Shown piece by piece: positions 1 to 9,035 of a stretch of 32,079 bases of DNA. The notes below the pieces were generated by a model, which searched no databases, was not told the origin of the DNA, and was given only the letters and a program-made list of their open reading frames with translations. The position numbers were made by a program, and so were the translations under genes. This DNA is from Chloroflexi bacterium HGW-Chloroflexi-1 (GTDB taxonomy: Bacteria > Chloroflexota > Anaerolineae > CG2-30-64-16), in the NCBI GenBank assembly GCA_002842085.1, contig PHCA01000076.1, positions 1 to 32,079 of the forward strand, written 5' to 3'. The number at the start of each line of letters is the position of its first letter. Position 1 is the first letter of the stretch.

Positions 1-2
1 AT

Positions 3-43
3 CTGTGACCGAGCCACGGTGGCTCGGTCACAGACCGGCCACC
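3..43. repeat. REP-like palindrome variant at window start
   Basis: CTGTGACCGAGCCAC-G-GTGGCTCGGTCACAG (3-33) then ACCGGCCACC. Confidence 0.88.
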
Positions 44-74
44 GCCCCGGATTATTGAAAGGAGTGACCGTTCA

Positions 75-1199
75 ATGAAAGCGAACGGCAAGCATTACCG
101 AACGATTTGGATTGACGACAGCGACTCGCACGTGGTGCAAATCATCGATCAGCGTTACCTGCCTTATCAGCTCGTGATCGAGGATGTTTCTTCAGTCGAG
201 CAGATGGCGCGCGCGATCCAGGAGATGCGCCTGCGGGGCGCCGGTTTGATCGGGGCCGCGGCCGGCTACGGCATGTACCTCGCCGCGCTGAATGCGCCGC
301 GCCATTCGGCGGAAGCCTTCATGCGCGCCATTCTCGCCGCGGGCGAAACGCTGAAGGCCACTCGCCCCACCGCCGTGAACCTGGAGTGGGCGGTGCGGCG
401 ACAGATCGAAGCGATCCGCTCGGCGAAAGACGATCCGGAAGCCAAAGTGCAGGCCACTTACGACACGGCCCAAGCTATCGCCGACGAGGACGCCGAGTTT
501 TGCCGCCGCATCGGCGAGCACGGCCTGGCAATCATCGAAGAGATCAGCCGGCGCAAGAACGGCGCGCCCGTCAACATTCTGACTCACTGCAATGCCGGCT
601 GGCTGGCGTTTGTCGATTATGGCACAGCCACCGCGCCGATCTACGCCGCGCACGATCGCGGCCTCCAGGTTCACGTCTGGGTGGACGAGACGCGCCCGCG
701 CAATCAGGGCGCGCGGCTGACCGCCTGGGAACTGGGCGAGCATGGCGTGCCGCACACCGTCATTGCCGACAACGTGGGCGGTCATCTGATGCAGCACGGC
801 CTGGTGGACATGGTGATCACCGGCGCGGATCGGGTGACGTACACCGGCGACGTCGCCAACAAGATCGGCACTTACCTGAAAGCCCTGGCTGCCCGCGACA
901 ACGGCCTCCCCTTTTACGCGGCGCTGCCGTCGTCCACCTTCGACTGGGAGATGCGCGACGGGACGAAAGAAATTCCGGTCGAGCAACGCGGCGCAGACGA
1001 AGTGAAATACATCGAAGGCTGGCTCGACGGCGAAATCAAATCCGTCCTGCTGACGCCGAAAGATAGTCCGGCCGCCAATTTCGCCTTCGATGTGACTCCC
1101 TCGCGATTAGTCACCGGCCTGATCACCGAGCGCGGCATTTGCCCGGCATCTGCAGAGGGCATCCTGGCGCTCTATCCAGAGAAGCGGCAATGTCATTAA
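75..1199 (+). CDS. mtnA: S-methyl-5-thioribose-1-phosphate isomerase (eIF-2B alpha-like)
   Basis: 374-aa ORF; MRLRGAGLIGAAAGYGMYLAA, NILTHCNAGWLA, ETRPRNQGARLTAWEL and GADRV motifs typical of MtnA; AAAGGAG upstream of ATG. Confidence 0.93.
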   Translation: MKANGKHYRTIWIDDSDSHVVQIIDQRYLPYQLVIEDVSSVEQMARAIQEMRLRGAGLIGAAAGYGMYLAALNAPRHSAEAFMRAILAAGETLKATRPTAVNLEWAVRRQIEAIRSAKDDPEAKVQATYDTAQAIADEDAEFCRRIGEHGLAIIEEISRRKNGAPVNILTHCNAGWLAFVDYGTATAPIYAAHDRGLQVHVWVDETRPRNQGARLTAWELGEHGVPHTVIADNVGGHLMQHGLVDMVITGADRVTYTGDVANKIGTYLKALAARDNGLPFYAALPSSTFDWEMRDGTKEIPVEQRGADEVKYIEGWLDGEIKSVLLTPKDSPAANFAFDVTPSRLVTGLITERGICPASAEGILALYPEKRQCH

Positions 1200-1232
1200 G
1201 TTAAGACCTGACAGGTTTCCCGAAGTAGCGTT

Positions 1233-2126
1233 TCAAGCCGGATTCGGTCTCATCAGAGGTGGATGTATGTTGAAAAGTGACCTCCCCCACTCCGCCAGCG
1301 TCAACGTCTCGGCGCGACGTTGCGGGGCAATGCCGGCCGCTCCCAGCCACCCGGCGGCCTGGGCCGGGGTCACGCCCAGCCCGGCCGCCAGCGAGTTGCG
1401 CAATTGTTTGCGCGGCTGGCTGAATCCGGCGCGAGCCACTCCGAAGAACGCCGCGGCCGGCACCCCCGGCACGGCCGGCGCCGCCCGCCGCGTCAGCCGC
1501 ACCACGGCCGAATCCACCTTGGGCGCCGGGTAGAACGCGGCCGCCGGGATGCGGCCCAGAATCTCAGCCATACAATAGAACTGCACGCCGAGCGCCAGCA
1601 AGCTCATCTCCGGTGGCGCCGCGACCATCCGCTCCGCGACCTCGCGCTGCACGGTCAGCACCAGCAGGTCGGGCGGGTGGCTGGCTTCCAACAGGTGGCG
1701 GATGACGGCAGAGGTGATGTAGTAGGGGAGGTTGGCGACGACTTTGTAGCGGATATGGGGTATTGGGGATTGGGGATTGGGTATTGGGTATTGAGCACGG
1801 CCAATACCTGATACCCAATACCCAATATCGAGCTTCAGAATGTCCTCGTGTACGATCGTCACGTGCGGCTGGGCGGCGAATTGCTCCCGCAGGTAGGGGA
1901 TCAGGCGGTCGTCCAGCTCGACGGCGATCACCCGGCCGGCCTGCGCGGCCAGCAGCTCGGTCAGCACGCCCAGCCCCGGCCCGATCTCCAGCACCACGTC
2001 GTCCGACGTCAGGTTTGCGGCCGCGACGATCCGCTCCCGATGGGCCGGGTCCACCAGGAAGTTTTGGCCCAGGCCCTTTTTGGGGCGGATGCCGAGGGCG
2101 GAGAGTTGGACCAGGAGTGAAGTCAA
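1233..2126 (-). CDS. rsmA: 16S rRNA (adenine1518-N6/adenine1519-N6)-dimethyltransferase, carrying an in-frame repeat-derived insert
   Basis: PKKGLGQNFLVD, VLEIGPGLGVLTELL, VVANLPYYITSAVI; insert GYWVSGIGRAQYPIPNPQSPIPH between DILKLD and RYKVVANLPYY. Confidence 0.92.
   Translation of the reverse strand: MTSLLVQLSALGIRPKKGLGQNFLVDPAHRERIVAAANLTSDDVVLEIGPGLGVLTELLAAQAGRVIAVELDDRLIPYLREQFAAQPHVTIVHEDILKLDIGYWVSGIGRAQYPIPNPQSPIPHIRYKVVANLPYYITSAVIRHLLEASHPPDLLVLTVQREVAERMVAAPPEMSLLALGVQFYCMAEILGRIPAAAFYPAPKVDSAVVRLTRRAAPAVPGVPAAAFFGVARAGFSQPRKQLRNSLAAGLGVTPAQAAGWLGAAGIAPQRRAETLTLAEWGRSLFNIHPPLMRPNPA
1752..1828. repeat. Heptamer minisatellite (GGGTATT/GGGGATT) with inverted right arm (AATACCC), inside rsmA
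   Basis: ggatatggggtattggggattggggattgggtattgggtattgagcacggccaatacctgatacccaatacccaatat; arms complementary. Confidence 0.9.
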
Positions 2127-2153
2127 GAATGTTCACCGCGCTTCTTCATAAAT

Positions 2154-2191
2154 GCTGGCTGTGGCCGGTCTCCTGACCGGCCACAGCCAGC
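2154..2191. repeat. REP-like palindrome, 17-bp perfect arms, TCCT loop
   Basis: GCTGGCTGTGGCCGGTC-TCCT-GACCGGCCACAGCCAGC. Confidence 0.9.
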
Positions 2192-2246
2192 GATCCCCCG
2201 GAAAATTGAGAAGATACGTCTTCCCTTTGTCGAGACACCCCGATAG

Positions 2247-4049
2247 CTATTCTTCATCCAACTTCAGGATCGTCATGAACGCTTCCTGCGGAATCTGCAC
2301 AGAGCCGATCATCTTCATGCGTTTCTTGCCGGCTTTCTGCTTTTCCAGGAGTTTTCGTTTTCGCGTTATGTCACCCCCATAACACTTCGCCAGGACATCC
2401 TTTCTTACAGCCTTGACGTTCGCCCGGCTGACGATCTTGCTGCCCACCGCGGCCTGAATCGGCACGTCGAACTGCTGCCGCGGGATCACGTCCTTCAGCT
2501 TGCTGACCAGCTTCTGCCCCTTGATGTGGATCTGATCCCGATGGACGATCATACTGAGGGCGTCCACCGGTTCCTTGTTGAGCAGCACGTCCAGCCGCAC
2601 CATGTCGGCGGGGCGATATTCGTTGAAATGATAGTCCAGGCTGGCGTAGCCGCGCGTGCGCGCCTTAAGCTCGTTGTAGAAGTCGGTCAGAATCTCCACC
2701 AGCGGGATGTCGTAGCTCAGCAACACCCGACGCTGGTCCAGGTATTCCTGCGCCTTGAACTGGCCCCGCCGGTTGGTCACCAGATCCATCACCGGGCCGA
2801 TGAACTCGGTGGGGGTAAAAACGTCGATCCGGACCCACGGCTCGCGGATCTCCCGGATCGCGGTCTCCTCGGGCAGCTCCACCGGGCTGTCGATCACGAT
2901 CTCGCTGCCGTCCGTCTTGGTCACCTCATACTCGACGCTGGGCGCGGTGAACACCAGGTCCAGGTCGTATTCCCGCTCCAGCCGCTCCTGGATGATCTCC
3001 ATGTGGAACAGGCCCAGGAACCCACATCGGAACCCATAGCCCAGCGCCTGGCTGGACTCGGGCTGGTAAGTCAGCGATGCGTCGTTCAGTTGCAGCCTGG
3101 CGAGCGCCTCGCGCAGCGCGATATAGTCCCCCGCCTCGCTGGGATAGGCGCTGGCGAACACCATCGGCTTCATCGGCGTGTAACCGGGCAGCGGCCGATC
3201 GGCGGGATTGCCATCCCAGGTGACGGTGTCGCCGACCCGGCAGTCGCTCACCGTCTTGAGGCCGGTCGCCACGTACCCCACCTCGCCCGCTTCCAACCGC
3301 CCGGTCGGGGTCATGTTCGGGCTGAAGATGCCGATCTCGATCGGCTCGATCCGCAGCTCGATGGACATCAATCGTAACGCCTGGCCGGTCTCGATGCTGC
3401 CGTCCACGACCCGCACGTATGCGATGACCCCCTTGTACGCGTCGTAGTGGCTGTCAAAGATCAGGGCGCGCAGTGGTTGGTGGCGCTGACCGCGCGGCGG
3501 CGGAACGCGCGCGACGACGGCTTCCAGCAGAGCGGGCACGTTGGCGCCGTCCTTGGCCGAGATGCGCAACACGTCTGCAGCGGGCACGCCCAGGATTTCG
3601 TCGATCTCCTCGGCCACGGCATCGGGCTGGGCCGACACCAGGTCGATCTTATTGACCACCGGGATGATCTCGAGATCATTGCCCATCGCCAGATAGAGGT
3701 TAGCCAGAGTCTGCGCTTCGACCCCCTGCGAGGCATCCACCACCAGGATGGCGCCCTCGCACGCCTGCAGCGCCCGGCTCACCTCATACGCGAAGTCCAC
3801 GTGGCCGGGTGTGTCGATCAGGTTCAGCTCGTAGACCTTGCCATCGCCGGCCCGATAGTTCATGCGCACCGCCGACGCCTTGATCGTCACACCTTTCTCC
3901 CGTTCCAGATCCATGGTGTCCAGCACCTGGGCCATCATGCCCCGTTCGGAGATGGTGCCCGTGATCTGCAGCATCCTGTCGGCCAGGGTCGACTTGCCGT
4001 GATCGATATGCGCAATGATGCAAAAGTTGCGAATGTCTTGCTGATCCAT
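2247..4049 (-). CDS. lepA: Elongation factor 4 (LepA GTPase)
   Basis: IRNFCIIAHIDHGKSTLADRML, DTPGHVDF, NKIDL, C-terminal KVDVIPRQ-type region (SKLKDVIPRQQFDVPIQAAVGSKIVSRANVKAVRKDVLAKCYGGDITRKRKLLEKQKAGKKRMKMIG). Confidence 0.97.
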   Translation of the reverse strand: MDQQDIRNFCIIAHIDHGKSTLADRMLQITGTISERGMMAQVLDTMDLEREKGVTIKASAVRMNYRAGDGKVYELNLIDTPGHVDFAYEVSRALQACEGAILVVDASQGVEAQTLANLYLAMGNDLEIIPVVNKIDLVSAQPDAVAEEIDEILGVPAADVLRISAKDGANVPALLEAVVARVPPPRGQRHQPLRALIFDSHYDAYKGVIAYVRVVDGSIETGQALRLMSIELRIEPIEIGIFSPNMTPTGRLEAGEVGYVATGLKTVSDCRVGDTVTWDGNPADRPLPGYTPMKPMVFASAYPSEAGDYIALREALARLQLNDASLTYQPESSQALGYGFRCGFLGLFHMEIIQERLEREYDLDLVFTAPSVEYEVTKTDGSEIVIDSPVELPEETAIREIREPWVRIDVFTPTEFIGPVMDLVTNRRGQFKAQEYLDQRRVLLSYDIPLVEILTDFYNELKARTRGYASLDYHFNEYRPADMVRLDVLLNKEPVDALSMIVHRDQIHIKGQKLVSKLKDVIPRQQFDVPIQAAVGSKIVSRANVKAVRKDVLAKCYGGDITRKRKLLEKQKAGKKRMKMIGSVQIPQEAFMTILKLDEE

Positions 4050-4134
4050 CGTTTGTACTGTGCTCCGTAGCGGGCTTGTCCGCTGAACAAGCTATGATTT
4101 CCGTATCTTTCAGTTTTTCGGGGTGTGCGCTCAA

Positions 4135-4162
4135 GTGGCTCGGTGCGGACACCGGCCACAGC
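4135..4162. repeat. REP-like palindrome variant between lepA and the epimerase gene
   Basis: GTGGCTCGGTGCGGACACCGGCCACAGC. Confidence 0.8.
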
Positions 4163-4213
4163 GGGAACTAGCCCAGACCTGACAGATTTTCGAGATTACT
4201 TTTCAGAGTGAAG

Positions 4214-5143
4214 TTACAACTTAGACTGAAAATATGCGATGGCCTGCGTCAAACCATCTTCCAGCAAGACTTTGGGTTCCCAACCCAGGATCGTGCGGGC
4301 ACGCGTGATGTCCGGCTGGCGCACGTGAGGATCGTCAGGTGGCAACGGCTTGAAGATGATGCCGGCCGGATTGCCCGTAAGCTTGTTAATCGTTTGGGCG
4401 AAAGTCAAAATCGACATCTCCGTGGGATTGCCGACGTTGACCGGATCGTGTTCGTCCGCCAACAGCAGCCGGACCATGCCATCCACCAGATCGGAGACGT
4501 AGCAGAAGGAACGCGTCTGGCTGCCATCCCCGTACACCGTCAGCGGCTCGCCCCGCAGCGCCTGGCCGATGAAGTTGGGCACCACGCGGCCATCGTCCAG
4601 CCTCATGCGGGGGCCATAGGTATTGAATATACGAATGATGCGGGTATCCACGCCGTGGATGCGATGATAGGCCATGGTGATCGCCTCGGCGAAGCGCTTG
4701 GCTTCGTCATAGACACCGCGCGTGCCGATGGGGTTGACGTTACCCCAATAGCTCTCCGGTTGTGGATGGACCAACGGATCGCCGTACACCTCGGACGTGG
4801 AGGCGAGCAAGAACCGCGCCCCCTTCGCGAGCGCCAGCCCGAGCGCATTGTGCGTGCCCAGCGAACCGACCTTCAGGATCTGGATCGGCACGCGGTCGAA
4901 ATCGATGGGGCTGGCCGGGGATGCCAGATGCATCACCGCGTCCGGATGACCGGGCACGTAGATGTAGTCGGTGACGTCGTGATACAGGAACTTGAAATGC
5001 CGGTTGCCGGCCAGATGGGCGATGTTGTCCGTCGAACCGGTGATCAAATTGTCCATGGCCAAGACGTCGTGTCCATCGGCCAGCAAGCGATCGCACAAAT
5101 GCGAACCCACAAAACCAGCGCCGCCAGTGACGAGAATACGCAT
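4214..5143 (-). CDS. NAD-dependent epimerase/dehydratase, UDP-glucuronate decarboxylase-like
   Basis: [49 protein letters not shown]; start set at 5143 because GGAGG lies just upstream and the longer ORF only translates a minisatellite. Confidence 0.92.
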   Translation of the reverse strand: MRILVTGGAGFVGSHLCDRLLADGHDVLAMDNLITGSTDNIAHLAGNRHFKFLYHDVTDYIYVPGHPDAVMHLASPASPIDFDRVPIQILKVGSLGTHNALGLALAKGARFLLASTSEVYGDPLVHPQPESYWGNVNPIGTRGVYDEAKRFAEAITMAYHRIHGVDTRIIRIFNTYGPRMRLDDGRVVPNFIGQALRGEPLTVYGDGSQTRSFCYVSDLVDGMVRLLLADEHDPVNVGNPTEMSILTFAQTINKLTGNPAGIIFKPLPPDDPHVRQPDITRARTILGWEPKVLLEDGLTQAIAYFQSKL

Positions 5144-5212
5144 AACACCTCCGTAGGAATGAGGAATAGGGGACAAGGGACAAGGAAACAAGGAAACAAG
5201 GGTGTGTGGCGG

Positions 5213-5391
5213 ATTGGTAAACTGGTGAATTGGTAGATTGGTAGATTGGTAGATTGGTAGATTGGTAGGTTGGTAGATTGGTAGATTGGTAGATTGGTAG
5301 ATTGGTAGATTGGTCACCCCGTTACCAATTTACCAATTTACCCCGTTACCAATTTACCAATTTACCCCAATTTACCAATTTACCCCGTCAC
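5213..5391. repeat. Octamer minisatellite (GGTAGATT)n with inverted arm (ACCAATTT/ACC)n
   Basis: about ten GGTAGATT units at 5236-5314, then TTACCAATTTACCAATTTACCCC units at 5322-5391. Confidence 0.93.
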
Positions 5392-8300
5392 CTTGCCACG
5401 TCCTCTGCCCCAAGCCGTTGAAACAGCCCCAAAGTCAGCATGAAGATGGCCATCAGGTCCACCAGAAACAGCGAGTTGTCGATCAAACCGTGGGCCACGG
5501 TCGCGGCCAGGCCGGCCAGCAGGCCCAGGGCGAGCGGCCAAGTCGGCGCGCCAGCCGTGCGAAACCAGCGCCAGCCGCGGCGTGCGCCAGCCAGCAGCGC
5601 CCAACCGCCGATCAACAGGCCCGGCAGCCCCAACCGTGTCCCCAAGTCCAACACGATGTTGTGGGGATGACTCAGATTCAGTTCTTGCCAGGCGCTCGGC
5701 AAGACGTAACGCGTGCGATAGGCGTACAGGAAATTATCCGGGCCAACCCCCAGCCAGGGATGGTCCAGCGCCATCCGCCAGGCGCCCTGCCACAGCCGGA
5801 GCCGGAAGAAGCTGGTGCCCGTCTCGAAATTGAACAGGTCGGCGAAACGCGGGGTGCGGAACAACCACACCAGCCCAACCGCCCCCGCAATCACGCCCGC
5901 CGCGGCGGCCCAGGCCGGCCAGCGCCGCCCCCCACGCCACGCGCCTCCCAACAGTACCAGCCCCACGCCGACCGGCAACCCCAACAACAGCGCGCCTTTG
6001 CTGAAGGTCGCCAAACACGCGATCCCCATGATCGCAGCAACCAGACCGTACCCGAGACGCTGCGCCCGTGACCGGCCGGCGCCGAACGCGGCGATCGCCA
6101 GGGCCAGCGGCGTCGCCCGATCCAGCACCAGCGCCAGGTTGTTGGGCGAGCCATAGAGCGCCCGCACCCGCCACACCCCCTCGACGTCCACCCGACCCTG
6201 CCCGGTCGCTAATTGCCACAGCGCCAGGCCGCCAACCACGACCATCCCGGCCAGGAACCCGTTCAACACCGGCCACGGCGAAAAACGCCGCCCCGCCGGC
6301 CCCGGCCCGCGCGTGATGAGCCAGTAGAAAGCCGCCCCACCCAGAAACACGGTGCGAAATTCTCGCAGCGCCACACCGAACCGCTCGGCGGCCAGCGTCG
6401 CCGCCAACCCCACGCCCACCAGCGCGAGCACGGGCCAATCCAGCCCCCCGACGGTCTGCTTCAGCCTCGCCACGCAGGACGCGACGGACCGCACGTCCGA
6501 CATGCCCGCGCCACGGGAAGTCCGGCGCATCACGCCCCCGAGCCGGCCAACCGCCCAGCGCGCCACAGCGACCGCCACGGCCAGCCAGGTCAAGATCTCG
6601 TAGAAACTGAACTCCCGGCCAGCCAGCTCCTTGGGGGTGGGCCAAAACGGGATGCTCGCGGCGATCAGCGGCAAAGCCAGATCAGGGCGGGCCAGGAAGA
6701 GCAAGCCCAACCCCGCCAGCGCGGCCAGGTCTACGATCAACCAGCGGGATAGCGCCAGCGTCGCCGCCAACCCGATAGCCAACAGCCAGCTCAGCGCCTC
6801 GGCCCACAGCGCACCGTCCGAGGGCCACGCGGCAATCCGCTCCAAAAGCTTGTCTAGCCAGGCGAGGAAACGCCGCAACGGGAGCCACGCCAACGCGGCC
6901 GCCAGCAGTGACATCAGCCCGGCCGCTGCCAACCACGCCGGGAACACCTGGCCGGGAAACACCCGCGACGCGTCGGTGACCAGCACGCCCTGAAGCGCCC
7001 ACTGGCCCCAGCCCCCGACCACCTCCAGCCGGACCTGATGCACACCCACCGGCAAGTCACTCGCCACCGGCGCCACCCGCACCTCAGCCAGCGGATCGTG
7101 CAGCACCAGATAGGCTGCCCCCGATTCATCACGCGGCAACGCGTTGGCTGGCCGGCCATCCACGGCCACCCGGTAGAAGGCCCAATACGGCCCGCCCTGC
7201 ACGCGCAACGCCAACCCCGTGCCGTAGAACGCAAACGCCAGGCTGTCACCGTCCGCGCCGGGATCGGCGGCGCTGGGAGTGACCCGCCAGCCGGCGCTGT
7301 AGTGCAACGCGGGGTGGTCCACCGCGTGATTGCCGGGGGGCAAGGTCGCCGGGGCCTGAGCCGCCGCGGCCAGCGTCTCCCAGATGGGCCGCGGCGCGGC
7401 GTCGGCCACACAGAGCGCGAACCCGCGCCAGGGATCATCCGCCGGGCGCGCCGGGCAATCGGCGGCCCAGAAGAGCGGTCCCAGCCACGGCCAGCGGGTG
7501 CGGGCGATGGCCAGCGCATCCTGAGCGTTCTCGGCCTGAGCCGTTTCCGACACCTGCCCCCAGGACGATGGCCGGCCGGCCCAGTCGTCGGGCAGCGCGT
7601 TCCAGCCAAACGCAGTGGCCCAAAGCGGCGTCGTACGATCGGCGTGGCGAGCCATGACATCGTGCAGAAGCGTCACCCGAGCGAAGTTGAGCGCCATCAC
7701 GTCCGGCGCGGCCAGCGCGGGTTCAAAAAAGCCGTAAGGCTCGGCCGCGACGACGTCGAACCAGGCCCGGGCGCCCTGTCGATAAAGCGCGTCCAGATAG
7801 ACGATGTCGCTCAGGTTGGCGCCACCGGCCTCTATTGTCGGGGCCAGCGCGGCCAACACGATCTGCGCGTCCGGGTCGGTAGCGCGGAGCTGTACGGCAG
7901 CCTCGCGCAACAGGCCGGCGTAGGCGGTGGGGTCGGCCGGCCGCGCGCCCCAATGCGGCGCGATGTTCGGCTCGTGCCAGATCTGATAGTAACGCACCTG
8001 CGCGCCATAGCGGGCCGCGACCGCCGCGGCAAACGCCCCGAAATCGGCGCGTTCGTGGGGCGGCGCGGCCGGGTTGTCGACATCGATGGCCACGCGCGCC
8101 CAGGGGGGAGCGCCGTCCAACACCACCACCGGCTGCAAATCGGGATACGCGGCCAGGGCTTCGAACACGTGATCGAACGGCGCCCAGGCGTATTGGTCCC
8201 GGGCTGGCTCGATCTGATCCCAGGGCAAGGTGAAGCGTAACCACCGAATCCCCGCGATTGACAGGCGATCGAGGGTTGCGGCCAGGCCATCGCCCGTCAG

Positions 8301-8483
8301 CTCACTCGCCTCCAGGTTGACCCCCACCGCGCCGGCCCACGCTGGTCGGCCCGCCATGCCGTCCTGCGCAGGCGCCGGGCGCTGACCAGCCGCAAAAAAG
8401 GCGCTGACCCAGAACAGCGCCGCAACGACCAGCGCGATCAAGAGCAACCGCCTGCGAGCGCGGCTCATTTCACGCATTCGCAC
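5388..8483 (-). CDS. Fusion protein: N-terminal clan-A glycoside hydrolase-like ectodomain + C-terminal multi-TM O-antigen ligase/polymerase (Wzy_C-like)
   Basis: N-term TM anchor (RRRLLLIALVVAALFWVSAFF), WLRFTLPWDQIEP, YYQIWHEPN; then many TM segments and NHPWLGVGPDNFLYAYRTRY...NLSHPHNIVLDLGTRLGLPGLL typical of Wzy_C; GTG start at 8483 or ATG at 8477. Confidence 0.82.
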   Translation of the reverse strand: MRMREMSRARRRLLLIALVVAALFWVSAFFAAGQRPAPAQDGMAGRPAWAGAVGVNLEASELTGDGLAATLDRLSIAGIRWLRFTLPWDQIEPARDQYAWAPFDHVFEALAAYPDLQPVVVLDGAPPWARVAIDVDNPAAPPHERADFGAFAAAVAARYGAQVRYYQIWHEPNIAPHWGARPADPTAYAGLLREAAVQLRATDPDAQIVLAALAPTIEAGGANLSDIVYLDALYRQGARAWFDVVAAEPYGFFEPALAAPDVMALNFARVTLLHDVMARHADRTTPLWATAFGWNALPDDWAGRPSSWGQVSETAQAENAQDALAIARTRWPWLGPLFWAADCPARPADDPWRGFALCVADAAPRPIWETLAAAAQAPATLPPGNHAVDHPALHYSAGWRVTPSAADPGADGDSLAFAFYGTGLALRVQGGPYWAFYRVAVDGRPANALPRDESGAAYLVLHDPLAEVRVAPVASDLPVGVHQVRLEVVGGWGQWALQGVLVTDASRVFPGQVFPAWLAAAGLMSLLAAALAWLPLRRFLAWLDKLLERIAAWPSDGALWAEALSWLLAIGLAATLALSRWLIVDLAALAGLGLLFLARPDLALPLIAASIPFWPTPKELAGREFSFYEILTWLAVAVAVARWAVGRLGGVMRRTSRGAGMSDVRSVASCVARLKQTVGGLDWPVLALVGVGLAATLAAERFGVALREFRTVFLGGAAFYWLITRGPGPAGRRFSPWPVLNGFLAGMVVVGGLALWQLATGQGRVDVEGVWRVRALYGSPNNLALVLDRATPLALAIAAFGAGRSRAQRLGYGLVAAIMGIACLATFSKGALLLGLPVGVGLVLLGGAWRGGRRWPAWAAAAGVIAGAVGLVWLFRTPRFADLFNFETGTSFFRLRLWQGAWRMALDHPWLGVGPDNFLYAYRTRYVLPSAWQELNLSHPHNIVLDLGTRLGLPGLLIGGWALLAGARRGWRWFRTAGAPTWPLALGLLAGLAATVAHGLIDNSLFLVDLMAIFMLTLGLFQRLGAEDVAR

Positions 8484-8689
8484 TCACCCCAACGGATATC
8501 CTCTCAATAGTAACTACCCAGCCGGCCCCCCTAACCCCCTAATTCCGGGGGGAAACCATGCTGCTCCTGCCTGAGGAGTTACTCTCGATAAGGCACTGCC
8601 CCTACCCCAAAATCCCGGATATGCTACCACAAGCGGGCATACTGTGCAACGTGACAGGGGCACTGCTGCACAAGGCGCAACCCAATTCA

Positions 8690-8786
8690 CGGTGGCTCTC
8701 TGGGGATGCTGTGGCCGGTCTCCTGACCGTGCCACGGGTGGCTCTCTGGGGATGATGCTGTGGCCGGTCTCCAGACCGTGCCACGG
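8690..8786. repeat. Tandem pair of about 48-bp units, each containing the REP-like palindrome
   Basis: GTGGCTCTCTGGGGATG(ATG)CTGTGGCCGGTCTCC(T/A)GACCGTGCCACGG twice; cores 8708-8735 and 8757-8784. Confidence 0.88.
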
Positions 8787-8842
8787 CCACCCCCGGAACG
8801 TTGCACCGCAGTGAGCCCATCCGACAAGAGACCCCCGCGCTT

Positions 8843-8871
8843 TTGACGAAAGCACCGACCTGCGCTAAAAT
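8843..8871 (+). promoter_or_regulatory. Sigma70-type promoter for rplY
   Basis: TTGACG - 17 nt - TAAAAT. Confidence 0.65.
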
Positions 8872-8890
8872 AGCGGCGTGTGCTCAACAG

Positions 8891-9020
8891 GCCCGGCCCT
8901 GGCCGGGCCATTGTATGACCTGAATGGGTCTACCAGGCCCTGATGTACCTCCGAGAAACCGGGCAACACACCCCGGACAGCCTTGTCGTGAGGGCAAAAG
9001 TATCCGGGTTTTGTGCCCGG
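8891..9020 (+). promoter_or_regulatory. Structured 5' leader of rplY
   Basis: GCCCGGCC-CT-GGCCGGGC inverted repeat at 8891-8908; CCGGG/CCCGG pairs at 8959/8972 and 9004/9016 can pair alternatively. Confidence 0.4.
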
Positions 9021-9035
9021 CGCGAGGAGAATGAC

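Noticed and set aside
192-986. 264-aa minus-strand ORF opposite mtnA
   Set aside because: Antisense shadow of mtnA.
2526-3377. Plus-strand ORFs opposite lepA (also 3447..4070)
   Set aside because: Antisense to a confidently assigned lepA; compositionally shadow-like.
5144-5317. N-terminal extension of the epimerase ORF ([16 protein letters not shown]...)
   Set aside because: Pure translation of the octamer array; a good RBS supports the start at 5143.
7038-8240. 400-aa plus-strand ORF opposite the GH/Wzy gene
   Set aside because: Arg/Gly/His-rich antisense shadow; no RBS or recognisable motif.
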